This document shows, in pieces, positions 12,219-22,306 of a stretch of 64,000 nucleotides of DNA. The first letter of the stretch is position 1. Each line of letters opens with the position of its first letter. This stretch comes from Atrina japonica (taxonomy: Eukaryota > Mollusca > Bivalvia > Pterioida > Pinnidae). A program made the position numbers and the translations under genes. Where the stretch lies: positions 268,501 to 332,500 of the forward strand of contig BROG01000527.1 of the NCBI GenBank assembly GCA_030159075.1. The letters run 5' to 3'. Below the pieces are notes generated by a model. The model did no database searches, was not told where the DNA came from, and saw only the letters and a program-made list of their open reading frames with translations.

Positions 12219-13807
12219 GTAGTCATTGCTCAACACTGGCTTTCTTTTATTATCCTTTTATAAATTTGATCTTTACCAAAGTTATTTGGTAATAATTACT
12301 TTTCTTTTTTAATTCAACAGGTGGTTCAATAAATCAAATGGATGTGACATGAAAAAGCAGCCAGCCATCTCAGGGTAAGCAACATTTTCGTATTTTGTAC
12401 ATTCTTACTATTTTCCTGTATGTAGAGTCAACAGAAGGTAGACTTGTACCCATTTGAAGAGGTTGACCTGTGATAGCCTGGTATACCATACAGGGATTAT
12501 TGAGAGTGGGCAAAATGGTATCCAATAAATAGATAATTAACTTATGATAAAATGGTATTTCATAGAAAGTTGATTAACAATCAATGAAATTTAACCTATA
12601 TAACGATAACTTATCTTAGATAAAATGATATCTCACACAGAGAAAATGCTGTTCCATACACAAATAAGTAACTTTTGGATAGACCAGGAAAAAATGTCCT
12701 GGGCCCAGCACCGTAAAACTTTAGAAGTATGTAAGTCAGAGGATATTCTCAACTTGGCCTGCTCAGCCTATCAAATTTCAGGATAACCCAAATTTGAGTA
12801 AAATTTTCAGACTTTAGTAATTCTCAACTTTATAGTGCCAACCCCTGGTGTTATACCTAAAGAGTGTTACACTGTGAAGCTGAATATTGAAATATGTTTT
12901 GATTTAGTGTTTCGGATTACATAATCAATAAACTGCATCCTGTGCTTCTATGTGTACCATTTTGATGTAGTTAGGGGCCTCCGTGGGCAAGTGGTTAGTG
13001 CATCATGGTTTGAACCATGAAGTCTCTTACTTCTTCTGGTCAGCGCAGGTTCATGCCCCACTGGAACCTTAGCTGATTTTAGTGAGAAATTTTTCCAGTT
13101 TTCTTGCGAAAGGCCGGTGGTCTCTTTCTGGGTACATTGTAACCGGGTTCTCTCCTCCACCATTAAAAGTGGCATAAAACATTATTTAAAATTCAAAATC
13201 AAATTATAAAGTGAAGTAAGAGTTAATTAGTGTTGCTCTCTATAACAATTTAAGTTCAATGCTATGGATGATAAATTTAAATTCATTCTCTGCTTTGCCA
13301 ATAACTCCTCCATTTTCATTCATCTAAAATATCTCACTGAATAAAAGGGGAAACACCATGGTCAAACAGTTAGAGAATTGCACTTTAAATCAAAATGACA
13401 TTCATTTCTATTCAGCATGTAAGTGTATGCTATGATTAAAGCTTCTCATTTGAAGAAAATTTTCTGGCCCTTATCATCATTTAAAGATGGAAAAAATGGC
13501 GTCATTTTTACTGTTGACTGGTACTCTGGAATAAGATTTACAGTAATATTGTTTGATTATTATTATTTTCAGGGGAATAATAAAATCAACTTACGGTTTA
13601 CGACTTGTGGAACTGAGATCAGATCCAGAGGGCATTGTGTTTCACCACTGGGAGTTTATACAGGATACACCACCATGTTACTTTGTTCTCAAATTATCAT
13701 CTGTCAAAAACCTTCCAGAGAATGCCTCCACCATCATGGTGTTAGCAGAAGACAACTATGGGAACATTGCCAAGAGAAAAATCAAACTACAAGATTTCCA
13801 AAAGTGA
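3464..13807 (+). CDS. Putative zinc metallopeptidase (Metallopep / YIL108W-like), 7 exons
   Basis: Coding exons are 3464-4178, 5061-5193, 7010-7325, 8163-8388, 11168-11345, 12321-12374 and 13573-13807. All introns are GT-AG with matching phases, giving 1857 nt and 618 residues plus stop. The start is the first in-frame ATG of its exon; an in-frame TGA lies at 3446-3448 and the exon opens after an acceptor ending at 3437. The N-terminal 240 residues, with strings such as DVWNASLSD and FGTGNLHTWARNIEGIY, match the eukaryotic 'putative peptidase' family from memory. The zinc site HELGHTFDLGH falls at about residues 299-309 (H299, E300, H303, H309), followed by a Met-turn-like GIMSRGFDD. A Ser/Lys-rich linker and an extra segment of about 75 residues (exon 4) precede the conserved C-terminal part (GGAYWYRSSAI, GLRLVEL). 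No signal peptide or membrane segment is obvious. The substrate is unknown. Family size is roughly 600-770 residues, so the gene looks complete. Confidence 0.88.
4223..4403. mobile_element. MITE, TACAGTCAAACTTG family, intronic
   Basis: It starts TACAGTCAAACTTG and ends CAAGTTTTGCTGTA, giving inverted termini with TA at both edges. It lies in intron 1 of the metallopeptidase. Related copies are at 40550-40733, 54188-54292, 60517-60752 and, decayed, 30380-30519. It has no coding capacity. Confidence 0.65.
4515..4684. mobile_element. MITE, TACAGTGGAA family, intronic
   Basis: It begins TACAGTGGAAACC and ends GGCTCCACTGTA. Internal phrases (TTGAGAGACCACAT, CAAGACAGG) match the elements at 11749-11914, 29490-29642 and 42876-43040. 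It is a non-coding, TA-flanked TIR element. Confidence 0.65.
4722..4885 (-). mobile_element. SINE fragment, minus strand
   Basis: The tail-like text (TTAATGTCTCTGATGTTGGC, GAAAACCCACATGTCC) and the block before it (ATCAAACC, a decayed B box in reverse) match the better-preserved element at 41722-41925. It is in metallopeptidase intron 1. Confidence 0.5.
5345..5975. repeat. Dispersed/tandem repeat with TTAGCCAATTTT units
   Basis: Two or three diverged copies of a module of roughly 180-220 bp carry CAGGGCTCACCCTGG-like ends and repeated TTAGCCAATTTT strings. The order partly inverts near 5700-5780, where a GTGAGCCC end appears. It lies in metallopeptidase intron 2, and no coding sequence was seen. 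Confidence 0.45.
5985..6255 (-). mobile_element. SINE fragments, minus strand
   Basis: 5985-6130 resembles the body of the SINE at 36290-36836 (CTATGGACTTATGCCAATGC, CACGGAACCTCAGTTT). The piece at 6185-6255 (AGATCTTCAACATGAAGG, CCTGGTTCC) resembles the tRNA-like head of the family at 18153. Both are fragments in intron 2. Confidence 0.4.
7360..7482. repeat. Two-copy tandem duplication of about 63 bp
   Basis: CTAACTCTAGATGTAAATG and the following 45 bases occur twice in succession just downstream of the exon 3 donor. The copies are nearly identical, so this is a recent tandem duplication. No function is inferred. Confidence 0.7.
7680..7895 (+). mobile_element. CAG-ended MITE with GTAACCT motifs, forward copy, decayed 5' end
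   Basis: The body contains AGGTTATGTTGAGGTTATG, CATAACCTCC, GTAACCTGTAGGTTACAATC and TTAGTGTAACCTCTAAATGG. The same order occurs at 43754-43948 and, inverted, at 25600-25800 and 45611-45810. The best copy shows CAG...CTG termini with TIR CCACAAAATAACA. It lies in metallopeptidase intron 3. Confidence 0.6.
8540..8720. repeat. Decayed TIR-type repeat (GCGGTCAGC / AAGCAGTCA)
   Basis: TATGCGGTCAGCCTTATTAAG recurs in altered form as TTAATGCGGTCAGCGGTCACC about 100 bp later, with AAGCAGTCA strings between. This resembles other short 'TGGTC' elements in the window, but the ends are not clear. Confidence 0.3.
8850..9873 (+). mobile_element. Internally deleted piggyBac-like transposon with TTAA target sites
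   Basis: TTAA at 8850-8853 is followed by CCCTAGCGTCC, and GAAAGGG at 9863-9869 is followed by TTAA at 9870-9873. This is the TTAA-CCC...GGG-TTAA arrangement of piggyBac elements. About 1.0 kb remains, well under an autonomous element of 2.4 kb or more. It encloses the N-terminal part of a broken transposase gene (9164-9641). It is inserted in metallopeptidase intron 4, in the same orientation as the gene. Confidence 0.65.
9164..9641 (+). pseudogene. Truncated, frameshifted piggyBac-type transposase N-terminus
   Basis: An ATG near 9164 opens a short frame (MAVSYASKIPPRCFRYF...) that stops near 9327. A shifted frame then continues through an acidic stretch (SESDVSGDND) into GPTYNLDFL, YFHLLFDDEFI and TNEYAIF. 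The last blocks resemble the start of the piggyBac transposase domain (GP..., yFellfdd..., eTNrYA). The catalytic Asp region is absent: the frame stops at 9641 and leads straight to the element's 3' end. It is non-functional as a transposase. Confidence 0.6.
10290..10568 (-). mobile_element. tRNA-derived SINE, minus strand
   Basis: Read on the minus strand from 10568, it has an A-box-like AGCTCAGCTGGTAGAGCG and a B-box-like GGTTTGATCC, then a body. That body shares strings such as CTGTGAGGCAGGGAGAGAGA with the plus-strand copy at 18153-18490 (there CCTCACAGGGACAAG, inverted order). The head cannot fold as a full tRNA acceptor stem, so it is a SINE and not a tRNA gene. It is in intron 4. Confidence 0.6.
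10826..11030 (+). mobile_element. SINE, plus strand, same family as 41722-41925
   Basis: The strings GGGGTTCAATCTTTTGATTG, GACAGGGGAGTATGGGAGAT, ACATGGGTTTTCTCTGAGCA and GAGAGACATTTATATAAGTT match the reverse complement of 41722-41925 in the same order. It lies in metallopeptidase intron 4. Confidence 0.6.
11520..11663. mobile_element. MITE related to 963-1141
   Basis: It begins TACAGTGTAATGTTGCC and ends GTTTTCACTGTA, with an internal ACCACCTTAAGGAGACCACC and AAGTGGTCTTAATAG as in 963-1141. It is in metallopeptidase intron 5. Confidence 0.6.
11749..11914. mobile_element. MITE, TACAGTGGAACCTGTCTT type
   Basis: The left end TACAGTGGAACCTGTCTT and right end AAGATAGGTTCCACTTTA are inverted copies. 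The interior carries GGTCCCCCAAGACAGG and CTCAAAAGAGG. It sits directly after another family member and before a SINE, in metallopeptidase intron 5. Confidence 0.65.
11962..12209 (+). mobile_element. tRNA-derived SINE ending in a (CA)n run
   Basis: The head GGTAGTTGTTAGAGCATTG (A-box-like), the string GAAGTCTCTGACCTCGAG and the shared body (AGGCTGCTGGTCTCTTCT, TTGAGTATGGTGTAAA) match 12973-13207 and 45075-45334. The tail is a (CA)n microsatellite at about 12169-12209. It is in metallopeptidase intron 5. Confidence 0.6.
12973..13207 (+). mobile_element. tRNA-derived SINE, plus strand
   Basis: The head is CCGTGGGCAAGTGGTTAGTG (A box) with a B-box-like GGTTCATGCCC. The body is CTGGAACCTTAGCTGATTTT, then AAGGCCGGTGGTCTCTTTC, then CTCCTCCACCATTAAAAG, with an AT-rich tail. 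At least six relatives occur in the window. It is in metallopeptidase intron 6. Confidence 0.7.
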
Positions 13808-14689
13808 AGATGTGGCTTTATTTTCATATCGCACGCTGTAATTCACAGGCAAACAAATTATTTATGCTTGTTCTCCTCCTTGTTCTTTTTATTAGATCAA
13901 GACGTCATCTGTGACATATTTATGTGCAAATTTTAATTCATTTATTCTATAAATATCTTGTTTCCAATTTTCTGGAAAGAATTTAAATATGTCGTAAATC
14001 CAGGCTAAAAATCAATGAGGCAAGGAGGCTTCTATTTTGTTTTTGTTAGTCACACTTCATCAGTCCAAATACACCATCCTTCTACCCCCTCCCCCCAAAA
14101 ACGCTAACCCTAACCTTCCCCTCCACTGGAAATCTCTCATATACACTAAATCATAAATTTTTGTTTTTAGAATTGATACAAAATTTTTGAAATCGACTTT
14201 TAATTGACTCCAAATCATACACAATTTCAAATTACTTTTCCTCCATTATAAAAACATGGCTGATATGGCAGCAGAATGGGACAGTGGCACTGTTCAAGGA
14301 GTTAATACATTTTAAGAGCATTATCCAAAGTTGTAGTGAATCTTAGACTAAATCTATTTCATATTGTATAAATGTATGATTATTTATACAGATTTCTTCT
14401 ATTTCGCGGATACTCAATGTTGGTATCTTTGGTGCAGAAGTGTTTGAGATATCTATTTTTTCAATTATCTTCAGGTATTTTTACCTATACTTTTTATATT
14501 ATATCAACATCTTTATTTTCTGCAAATTAAAAGAATAGTTAATGGATCTATTTTTAACTTTCACTGACTAGATTTTCTCTAATTCGTGTACTTTTTTAAA
14601 CTTACATCTGACGTTTGTTTTCTACAGATATAATGATAGTTTGACTATACCCTTGTCTTAGTTTGACTATTCCCATTTGTTTATTTTCC

Positions 14690-14880
14690 CTGAAACCCTC
14701 TGGAACCTAAGCTTATTTTTTTAGGAAGTTTGACAGTTTACTTGTTGAAGGCCAGTGGTCTCTTTTCCCCGCTTACAGTGTAATTGGGTTCTCTCCTCCA
14801 CCACTTAAAATTGGCTGCCACCATTTGACTGAAAAATTATTGAGTGTGGTGTAAAATAACATTCATTTTCAAATTTTGTC
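14690..14880 (+). mobile_element. 5'-truncated SINE, plus strand
   Basis: It lacks the tRNA-like head but carries CTGGAACCTAAGCTTATTTT, GAAGGCCAGTGGTCTCTTTT, TCTCTCCTCCACCACTTAAA and the tail CTGAAAAATTATTGAGTGTG followed by GTGTAAAATAACATTC. This tail motif is reminiscent of conserved SINE tails described in bivalves, which is from memory. Confidence 0.6.
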
Positions 14881-15359
14881 TAATCTTTTCATACTGTATG
14901 TTTGTTTTGGTTGATAGTGATAAAGTTTGAAATAAGACAAGGGCAAATGTGCTGGGCAATGACCACTGTTATTATTTTAAAATGAACCAGTAAAACACTA
15001 ATGTTGCATCTCTGAGTAAGGCTAACAAAACTTTTGATATGCCCATGAGTCAGATTTTGCTGGCCTTTAATAGGGTGAGAGTGGCAGTGTGGGGGAGCGT
15101 GTGCTGCCATCCCGACATCATGTCAGTGTCGCTGATTGATTGAGATTAGGTTTACCTGCTTTGACTAGTCATACATCAACTAAATTTTCGTGACATACAA
15201 TCTTATGATAATGGATTACTCCTGTATGTTTTTGCAAAATTGACCCTGTTTTGGACTTGGACTATTTTCAATTCCCTGGTTAAGAGATTGGTTGAGGCCA
15301 GGTTATTTGGAGAATGTAAAATGTGTTGGAGTACTTTGTAATCTTTGATTTCTCTGCGT

Positions 15360-16045
15360 CTAAATTTTACAGTACACAATGAAATGTTAAATACCTTAGG
15401 CTTCTTGCTATATTGATAATGGCATCATTATGAAATGATATAATTTGACATGGGCATTCAGCACAGTTGACAAATTGGATTGACATGATCTGACATGGGT
15501 ATTCATCATAGTTGCCATTTTGAATCGACATGATCTGATATGGAGATTCAGTATAGTTCTCATTTTGGATCGACATGATCTGATATGGAGATTCAGTATA
15601 GTTGACATTTTGGATCTGTATCTAGATTTGACAGTACACAATGACATGTTAAACACTCTGGGCATCTTGCTATATTGATAATGGCATCATTATGAATAAT
15701 ATAATTTGACATGGGCATTCAGTACAGTAGACATTTTAGATCAACATGATCTGACATGAGCATTCAACAAAGTTGGCATTTTGGATCAATATTATCTGAT
15801 ATGGGCATTCAATATAGTTGATATTTTGGATCAAAATGATCTGACATGGGCATTCAACAAAGTTGGCATTTTGGATCAATATTATCTGACATGGGCATTC
15901 ATCATAGTTAAAAATTTTTGGATCAACATGATCTGACATGGGATTTCAACAAAGTCAACAAAATTGATCAACATGATCTGATATTGTGGTTCAATAGTTG
16001 ACATTTTGGATCACCATGGTCTGACATGGGCAATAAGTAAAAATA
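15360..16045. repeat. Minisatellite, about 46 bp unit inside a larger duplication
   Basis: Units share GATCTGACATGGGCATTCA, then AAAGTTGGCATTTTGGATC. A larger block beginning ACAGTACACAATGAAATG (15371) recurs at about 15632, with TTGCTATATTGATAATGGC in both, so a segment of about 260 bp was itself duplicated. Short minus-strand frames across it are repeats, not genes. Confidence 0.75.
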
Positions 16046-16455
16046 AACATCTTTACTATCGGTCATAAAAGTTTTTTCTTTTATAAATATAAGTTACTAC
16101 TATAATTTCTAAAGGTTTGAATTCAGTAAATCAATTTTTTTTCTATAGTAAATCAAAAGTTTTTACATTAATTTATTATGGTAATTTTTGGTTAAGATTT
16201 TCATGCAGATGATGATGAATTTTGGGCTTTTTGGTAATTTGTATTGATTAAAGTCTATAAATTGATAAGTAATTACTGAAAACAAAAGTGATCTCCAGAT
16301 TTAACTTTTGGCCTTACTGACAGCAATCTGTAAAAGCACATCTTGTAGGATGCTTTGCACTGTAGATGGATTTCAGTTAGAAGTAGTTTAAGAGAGTTAT
16401 TCCCCTTTGATGGCCATATCATATTGTGGGTTAATGTGATAAGTTTTCTTCTTTA

Positions 16456-17024
16456 AAGCTGAACTACGGAGATAAAAAGCTTTTGAACTTTTATTACAAA
16501 AAAATGTGTTAAAAAAATGTTTTAAAACATTCCCACTTCATATCCCCATATAGCTGCCATATTTTTAATTGTTTCTCCAGAAAATCAAGTCCCACAGCAG
16601 GTATAAAAGGCGGATTAGTTATATTGGTCGTCATTGTATATCTGTACTCAGAACGCGAAACCTGCAAAGTCCCAGAGGCTGAACAAAACTTATCGATTCT
16701 TACCTGTACTTTTGTGTATACCATGTCTACAGACGCTTCAACAGAAATATACATCTGTGCATCCAGTGAAGTTTTCAGCAACGTACAAACAGCAACAAAC
16801 AGAGAAATGGTTAGTTCATCCATAGTAAATCCAAAAGTTATTCCATTTTTCCAAAGATCAAGCCCCTTCCAAAACATAAACAAAGCGATCTGCTTCCTAC
16901 TGTCATTCGGCCAGTGAGCCATGTTTGTTCTTCCAATAAACAGCAAGGTGTTCCGAAAGAACATTTTCAACACACACTTTTTTTATTAAAAGTTCAAAAG
17001 CTTTTTATCTTTGTAGTTCAGCTT
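16456..17024. mobile_element. 569-bp element with about 50-bp terminal inverted repeats and TTA target duplication
   Basis: The left end (AAGCTGAACTAC then GATAAAAAGC and TTTTGAACTTTTA) is mirrored at the right end (TAAAAGTTCAAAAGC, then TTTTTATC, GTAGTTCAGCTT). Only a few mismatches occur over the outer 40 bases or so. TTA flanks both sides (16453-16455 and 17025-17027), compatible with a 3-bp target duplication of PIF/Harbinger type. The superfamily is uncertain because no transposase is present. Its interior is almost entirely one minus-strand open frame. Confidence 0.65.
16509..16964 (-). CDS. Unrecognised 151-residue ORF inside a TIR element
   Basis: Reading from the ATG at 16964, the frame is open for 151 codons and ends just inside the left inverted repeat. 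I do not recognise the protein. An internal Met about 40 residues in opens a hydrophobic stretch (MDELTISLFVAVCTLLKTSL) that could be a signal peptide or membrane segment, followed by a polar region with few cysteines. A strong donor-like CAG/GTAAGA lies inside the frame near 16700 on the same strand, so the piece might be a captured host exon or simply chance coding potential. Overlapping plus-strand frames exist, so coding status is unproven. Confidence 0.3.
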   Translation of the reverse strand: MFFRNTLLFIGRTNMAHWPNDSRKQIALFMFWKGLDLWKNGITFGFTMDELTISLFVAVCTLLKTSLDAQMYISVEASVDMVYTKVQVRIDKFCSASGTLQVSRSEYRYTMTTNITNPPFIPAVGLDFLEKQLKIWQLYGDMKWECFKTFF

Positions 17025-17859
17025 TTAGCAACCAAATTGGATTAAATGATATCAGTGAAGGGGACATTATTTTTTCCAAAATTAGCTGTCTAGATTAATG
17101 AAGACCTGAAATAAATATTTCTGTCCAAAAAGATTTTTGTCAAACTATTTATTTACAAGAACATTTCATCTTATTTGGTTGATTTACTAAGGAAAATATA
17201 TCTGCTGCCACACAGTGTGGCCAGTGAAGGGAAATAACTCTTGCAAACTACTGCTTACTGAAACCCATCTTATGACCTTTTTCACTAACATTGCAGATAT
17301 AGATCCATTGATTTCCAAATTTTGTATTTGTATTACATCATAGTGTTCTACAGTACTAATTGACCTATCGCCATGTGTCTGACACATGGCTGTCCATGTG
17401 CTTTTTTGACATCATTCAATTGTCATGGCTAGCGTTTGATGAGCAGCTTGATTATGATGTCATAATGGAAAAGTTTGCCATAAGGTGCAGTGTGGGCATT
17501 TGATGATGGGTCAGTTGTACATCTCTGTATATTGCTGTAACAATGGTAGATTGTGATGATAACTCCTTGTTTTTTATTTGTTCATATTGAAGTCCTTTAT
17601 TGACTTTACTACAATGTATTTACAAAACCAATGAAGATATATCTCATGCTTTAAATAATAAATGAAGTATAAACTCAGTAGGACAGTCATGGCTTTATAT
17701 AAAATTGTTGTAAATGTATATATAAGTATAAGTATTATAATATACATTAGTGTAAATGAATGCTATAGGTTACAGGTGCTTTTTGTACATAAATCTGTGT
17801 GTATGGTGCTTCTAGCTTTGATTTTCAGTATGTGGATATTTTCTTATAATTTTGTCTTG

Positions 17860-17950
17860 TACATTGAAACCTGTCTTGAGAGACTGTTTTTCTGGCCATA
17901 GAAATGTGGTCTTCTAGTACAGTGGTCTCTCAAGACAGGTTTTCCTGTTT
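17860..17950. mobile_element. Short TIR remnant, GAAACCTGTCTTGAGAGAC
   Basis: The left part GAAACCTGTCTTGAGAGAC and the right part GGTCTCTCAAGACAGGTTTT are inverted copies separated by about 40 bases. It is a minimal, palindrome-like member of the TACAGTGGAACCTGTCTT family. Confidence 0.5.
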
Positions 17951-18152
17951 TAAATACTGAGTAACAGTTAACATAAATACATTTTATGGAAAATTTTTAA
18001 TCATGCACCCGTCATTTTATCTTTTTTTTTAACTTTATATTTACTCAACATGTAAACATTACATCCTAAGATATAGGATCACAAATTGTACCTTTTAGAT
18101 TTTGTCCTTGTTTATAACCATACCAACTCTTTTATCCTCATGTCAATCACCA

Positions 18153-18490
18153 GACAGAGTAGCTCTGTTGGTAGAGTGCCTGATCTTCAACATGGAGGTC
18201 ACTAGTTCAAACCCCAATTGTGCCAGTTTTTTTAGGTGGGATTTCATCACCATCTGCACAGCTCTATACCTAGATGGAGGTTAAATTGTTCTAGGGTGTA
18301 CAGTTTGATTCGTTTGTCAGAGAGTACAAGTGTAATGGCACTTAAAAAGCTGTTGTAAATAATGACAACTTTAGAAGGATGCAAATCCACCCACCAGACA
18401 TCTCGTCCTCCCTCACAGGGACAAGTGGGAAGAGTTTTAGGTAATCATGCCACTCATTAAGTCAAGCCATAGCAAGCAAACTTCCAATTA
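18153..18490 (+). mobile_element. tRNA-derived SINE, plus strand
   Basis: The head has GTAGCTCTGTTGGTAGAGTG (A box) and GTTCAAACCCC (B box). The body contains CTATACCTAGATGGAGGTTA, TGATTCGTTTGTCAGAG and CTCCCTCACAGGGACAAG, matching the inverted copy at 10290-10568. Lack of a pairing acceptor stem argues against a functional tRNA gene. Confidence 0.65.
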
Positions 18491-19387
18491 AAATTGGGTT
18501 CTAAAAAGGTCACGGCTAAATGAAGACCAAACAAAATAGTTTCAACTATAGCATCTTATATGTATTTAATATTTCTACACGGTATGTCAAAGTTAATACC
18601 AGTATTGGATTCCAAAGGTCAAGGCCACATTATGACCCACAAAAATAGTTTTTGTGTCCATACCATTTTAGCAGCAGACTTGTTTTATAGCAGAATACTT
18701 ATCCACCTTGAAACTGAAGAAATGACCTTTCATGATCAGCAAAGGTCAAGGTTTTGTTAATGACCTTTCATGATCAGCAAATGTCAAGGTTATGTTAAGG
18801 ACCCTTCATGATCAGAAAATGTCAAGGTTATGTTAAAATGTGAATTTCTTGGGATGAATTAGAATTCAGTCATATTTCTACCACTAGGTCATGTATTTTA
18901 AGAAGTTTTAAACAGAGATAAAAATCATAATTTTATGTAAATAGAATGATGAAGTGAATAATATGTTTATGCTTTTTTATTCCAATTATGCTAAATTTAT
19001 CAATTTGATTTACATATCAAGAGTATTTGTGATATGATCTAAATGTTTTTAATAATTTATGCTAATTTTGTATCCTAATTTGCATATAAGAAATGTTTAT
19101 ACTTGGACAATATGTGGCTAATTTATACCATTTGATTAGCATATTAATAATGTTAACATGTTGACATTGTCATCAGTTTGTACACACAAGGCCATGATCA
19201 TCAAGGTTAATATGATCACCAAGGTCAAGATTGCCAAGGTCACAATTACCAAGGTTGCGATCAAATGTGTTCAGTATACTTGATCTCTGATTTATACAAG
19301 TTTTGTTGTTAATGTTGCGTTTTGTTTTTTTAATTATGAAATATTTTATCTATATATGTAAAATAACTATATATTTTAGATTTCAGA

Positions 19388-19411
19388 AATATATATATAT
19401 ATATATATATC
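19388..19411. repeat. (AT)n microsatellite
   Basis: A run of about eleven AT dinucleotides in otherwise AT-rich intergenic DNA. Confidence 0.9.
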
Positions 19412-19682
19412 ATATACTGGTATAATTTCATCGATATATTCTATTTATGTATGTAACTATATGAGAAAATATATCGGTGATGACATACAGTCTTGTTTGG
19501 GCATTGATTGTTTATACATAACTATGGTGTGTTATTGTGTATTGTTATACAAAAATATTACACTTTTTTAAATGTGATTTGCATGTTGCCATAACAACAG
19601 TACAAACTATTTTGAACCTCTTCGATTTGAAATACTCACTGATGAAAAGTGATTTTTTTTCAGATCTGCATGTTACAATGTA

Positions 19683-20372
19683 TGTAACCTGAAATCAGGT
19701 AATTATCTTTATGTAAAGTCACTACTGATATCAGGTAATTATCTCTATGTACTGTCACTACTGATATCAGGTAATTATCTCTATGTATGGTCACTACTGA
19801 TATCAGGTAATTATCTCTGTACGGTCACTACCGATATCAGGTAATTATCTCTTTATGTACAGTCACTACCGATATCAGGTAATTATCTCTTTAGGTACGA
19901 TCACTACCGATATCATGTAATTTTCTCTTTATGTACGGTCACTACCGATATCGGGTAATTATCTCTTTATGTACAGTCACTACCGATATCAGGTAATTAT
20001 CTCTTTATGTACTGTCACTTCTGATATCAGGTAATTATCTCTTTATGTACAGTCACTACCGATATCAGGTAATTATCTCTTTATGTACTGTCACTTCTGA
20101 TATCAGGTAATTATCTCTTTACATACAGTCACTACTGATATCAGGGAATTATCTCTTTATGTATGGTCACTACTGATATCATGTAATTATCTCATTTTTT
20201 CTGGTCACTACTGATATCAGGTAATTATCTCTTGATGTACAGTCACTACTGATATCAGGTAATTATCTCTATGTACAGTCACTACTGATATCAGGTAATT
20301 ATCTCTTTATTTAAAGTCACTACTGATATTGGGTAATTATCTCTTTATGTACAGTCACTACTGATATTAGAT
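19683..20372. repeat. Minisatellite, 35-41 bp unit, about 18 copies
   Basis: Each unit reads ACTGATATCAGGTAATTATC, then TCTTTATGTACAGTCACT. Early units lack the TTT before ATGTA, making them shorter. On the plus strand every unit contains CAG/GTAATT (donor-like) and TATGTACAG (acceptor-like). No gene is recognised around it. Confidence 0.85.
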
Positions 20373-21349
20373 ACAAACGAGAAATTTTTTGTCAGATATA
20401 AAATTGATCTCTATCTTCTAACTGATCTCAAATTTTTAGTCACAAATTTTGTGATAAAAAAAAAACTCAAATATATAATTGATTTTTATAAGTTTGATTC
20501 AACATGTACAGTAATATTTTTTTAAATGTAAAAAAATCAGAATGAAATCTTACATCACAGGTGACTCTTGATGGTTTGATATTCTGACTCTCCAGTTAAG
20601 TATTTCTATTTCAGATTAAAAAAAATAATCTGTTTTTCTCACAGATATCAAGATATCAAGCTTTTTAGGTCCCTGAAGTAAATTCTCATATCTGTTGTGT
20701 AAGTAACTGCATATTTCACTCCAAAAAATTTGAAGCCCATACTCTGTCATCAGTTAGGTGTAGATGGTTAAAAAATAATGTTTTCAAAACCTTGATATAT
20801 GCAGGCTCTCAAAATATTTTAAAGTTTTTATGAGATACTTTCAATGTTTAGCTATGAAGAGTCACCTGCACGTTGCTACATGTAGGAAAAAATATTGAAA
20901 AAGAAATTCTTTCAGTTTTTAAAAGCAAAAATTGATATAGCGTGACCTTGCCTTCAGATAGCTATATTTAGTATTATATATTTTATGATTATAATGCAGA
21001 AAGTATCCTACTTATTATTACAAATATTATATGATGTAGCCTTAAAAAAAAGTCAGGTAGCTACTGTTTATGTCGTAATATTATGGGATAGTTGTTGTAA
21101 GTTATTGTGGAAACTAGGTACAGCTAGTCCTTTGAAAGCATTTTGATGCTGATATCAAAATTGTATTTTACGTACCTCATGATTTTCAGTTTGGTCACAA
21201 CATAATTTGTAGAGTCTTGCCACCATTGATCTGAGTTTGTTGTTCGTTTGATTTTACCACCTTTATTATAGACATATTGAAGATTTGAAAGGATTGTTAT
21301 GAGATTGTTTTGAAGTTACTCTCCACTCCAATCCCAACAGAATTTAATA

Positions 21350-21539
21350 TACAGTAAAACCTTGTTATACTGCCACCTTTTGTTCGGCCCAAATTTGACA
21401 TTATAAAGGGATTTGGCAATAGGTTGAGAGAAACCTTAAATGAATTTATAGGGAAAATTAGAAAAGTGGACTTTCAAAAATTGTGGCATTAAGTGAGGTG
21501 GCAAATGAAACGGTGGCATTATAAAGAGGTTTTAGTGTA
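21350..21539. mobile_element. MITE, TACAGTAAAACCTTGTTATA family
   Basis: The left end TACAGTAAAACCTTGTTATA and the right end TATAAAGAGGTTTTAGTGTA form imperfect inverted repeats. A second copy lies at 35397-35585 with the same internal order (CCCAAATTTGACATTATAAA, CTTTCAAAAATTGTGG). Confidence 0.65.
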
Positions 21540-22306
21540 CACTGTATACAATAGAACTAGTCTAATGAATGAGGCTTAACATTCTACCTGACCCTAATTT
21601 TACTGCCATAGTTTTTTTTTGTTCAATTATAGATCCTTTTATAAATACCAGGGGTTTTTTCATCCTTTTGGAAAGGTAGCCCATGGCAATGTCATTTTGA
21701 ATTTTATTGACATTTTTTTTTTTTAATTTGACCTTTTTACTTGTTCAAATTTACATTTTTAATGTCAGTTTTTCTGAAAAACATAATTTTCTCTAAGATT
21801 TTATGAATTTTTTTAAAGCAGATGTGTATTTCTTGGAAGGAAAAAAAAATTGTATTTTTTAATTTAATTTTTTTTTGGAACACAATCAGGATTAATAAAA
21901 GATTCCTAATCATTTTCAAATTTTCTAGACAATTTTATTGCCAAAGTGTGTATGAGATACTAAGGCATTTATTTAGCCTGGAATTCAGGTGCTAGCTCAC
22001 TTTTTACGTATATATACATGTATTCAGAGATATATATACAGGGTATATAATATGTATATTTTGTTATATATTTGATTTACGTTTATGTCTTGTGCATACA
22101 TTCCAGTTTTATTTAATTGACTTTGTCTTGTTTCACAAAGATTTATAAGTTAATCTTTTTTTAATTTTTCATTGTACCTGTAGAATCTTCAGAGAAGACA
22201 TTTCTCTAGGATTTAGACTTTGTTAGACTAAACTTGAGATTGATTTACTGTTTTCGACATATACATAGCTCACAATGTTGTCTGCCATTCTGATACAGCT
22301 AAAGAG

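Noticed and set aside
13423..13914. 163-codon plus-strand frame overlapping the last metallopeptidase exon
   Set aside because: It is in a different frame from the conserved C-terminal exon (13573-13807), which joins in phase with the upstream exons and matches the family.
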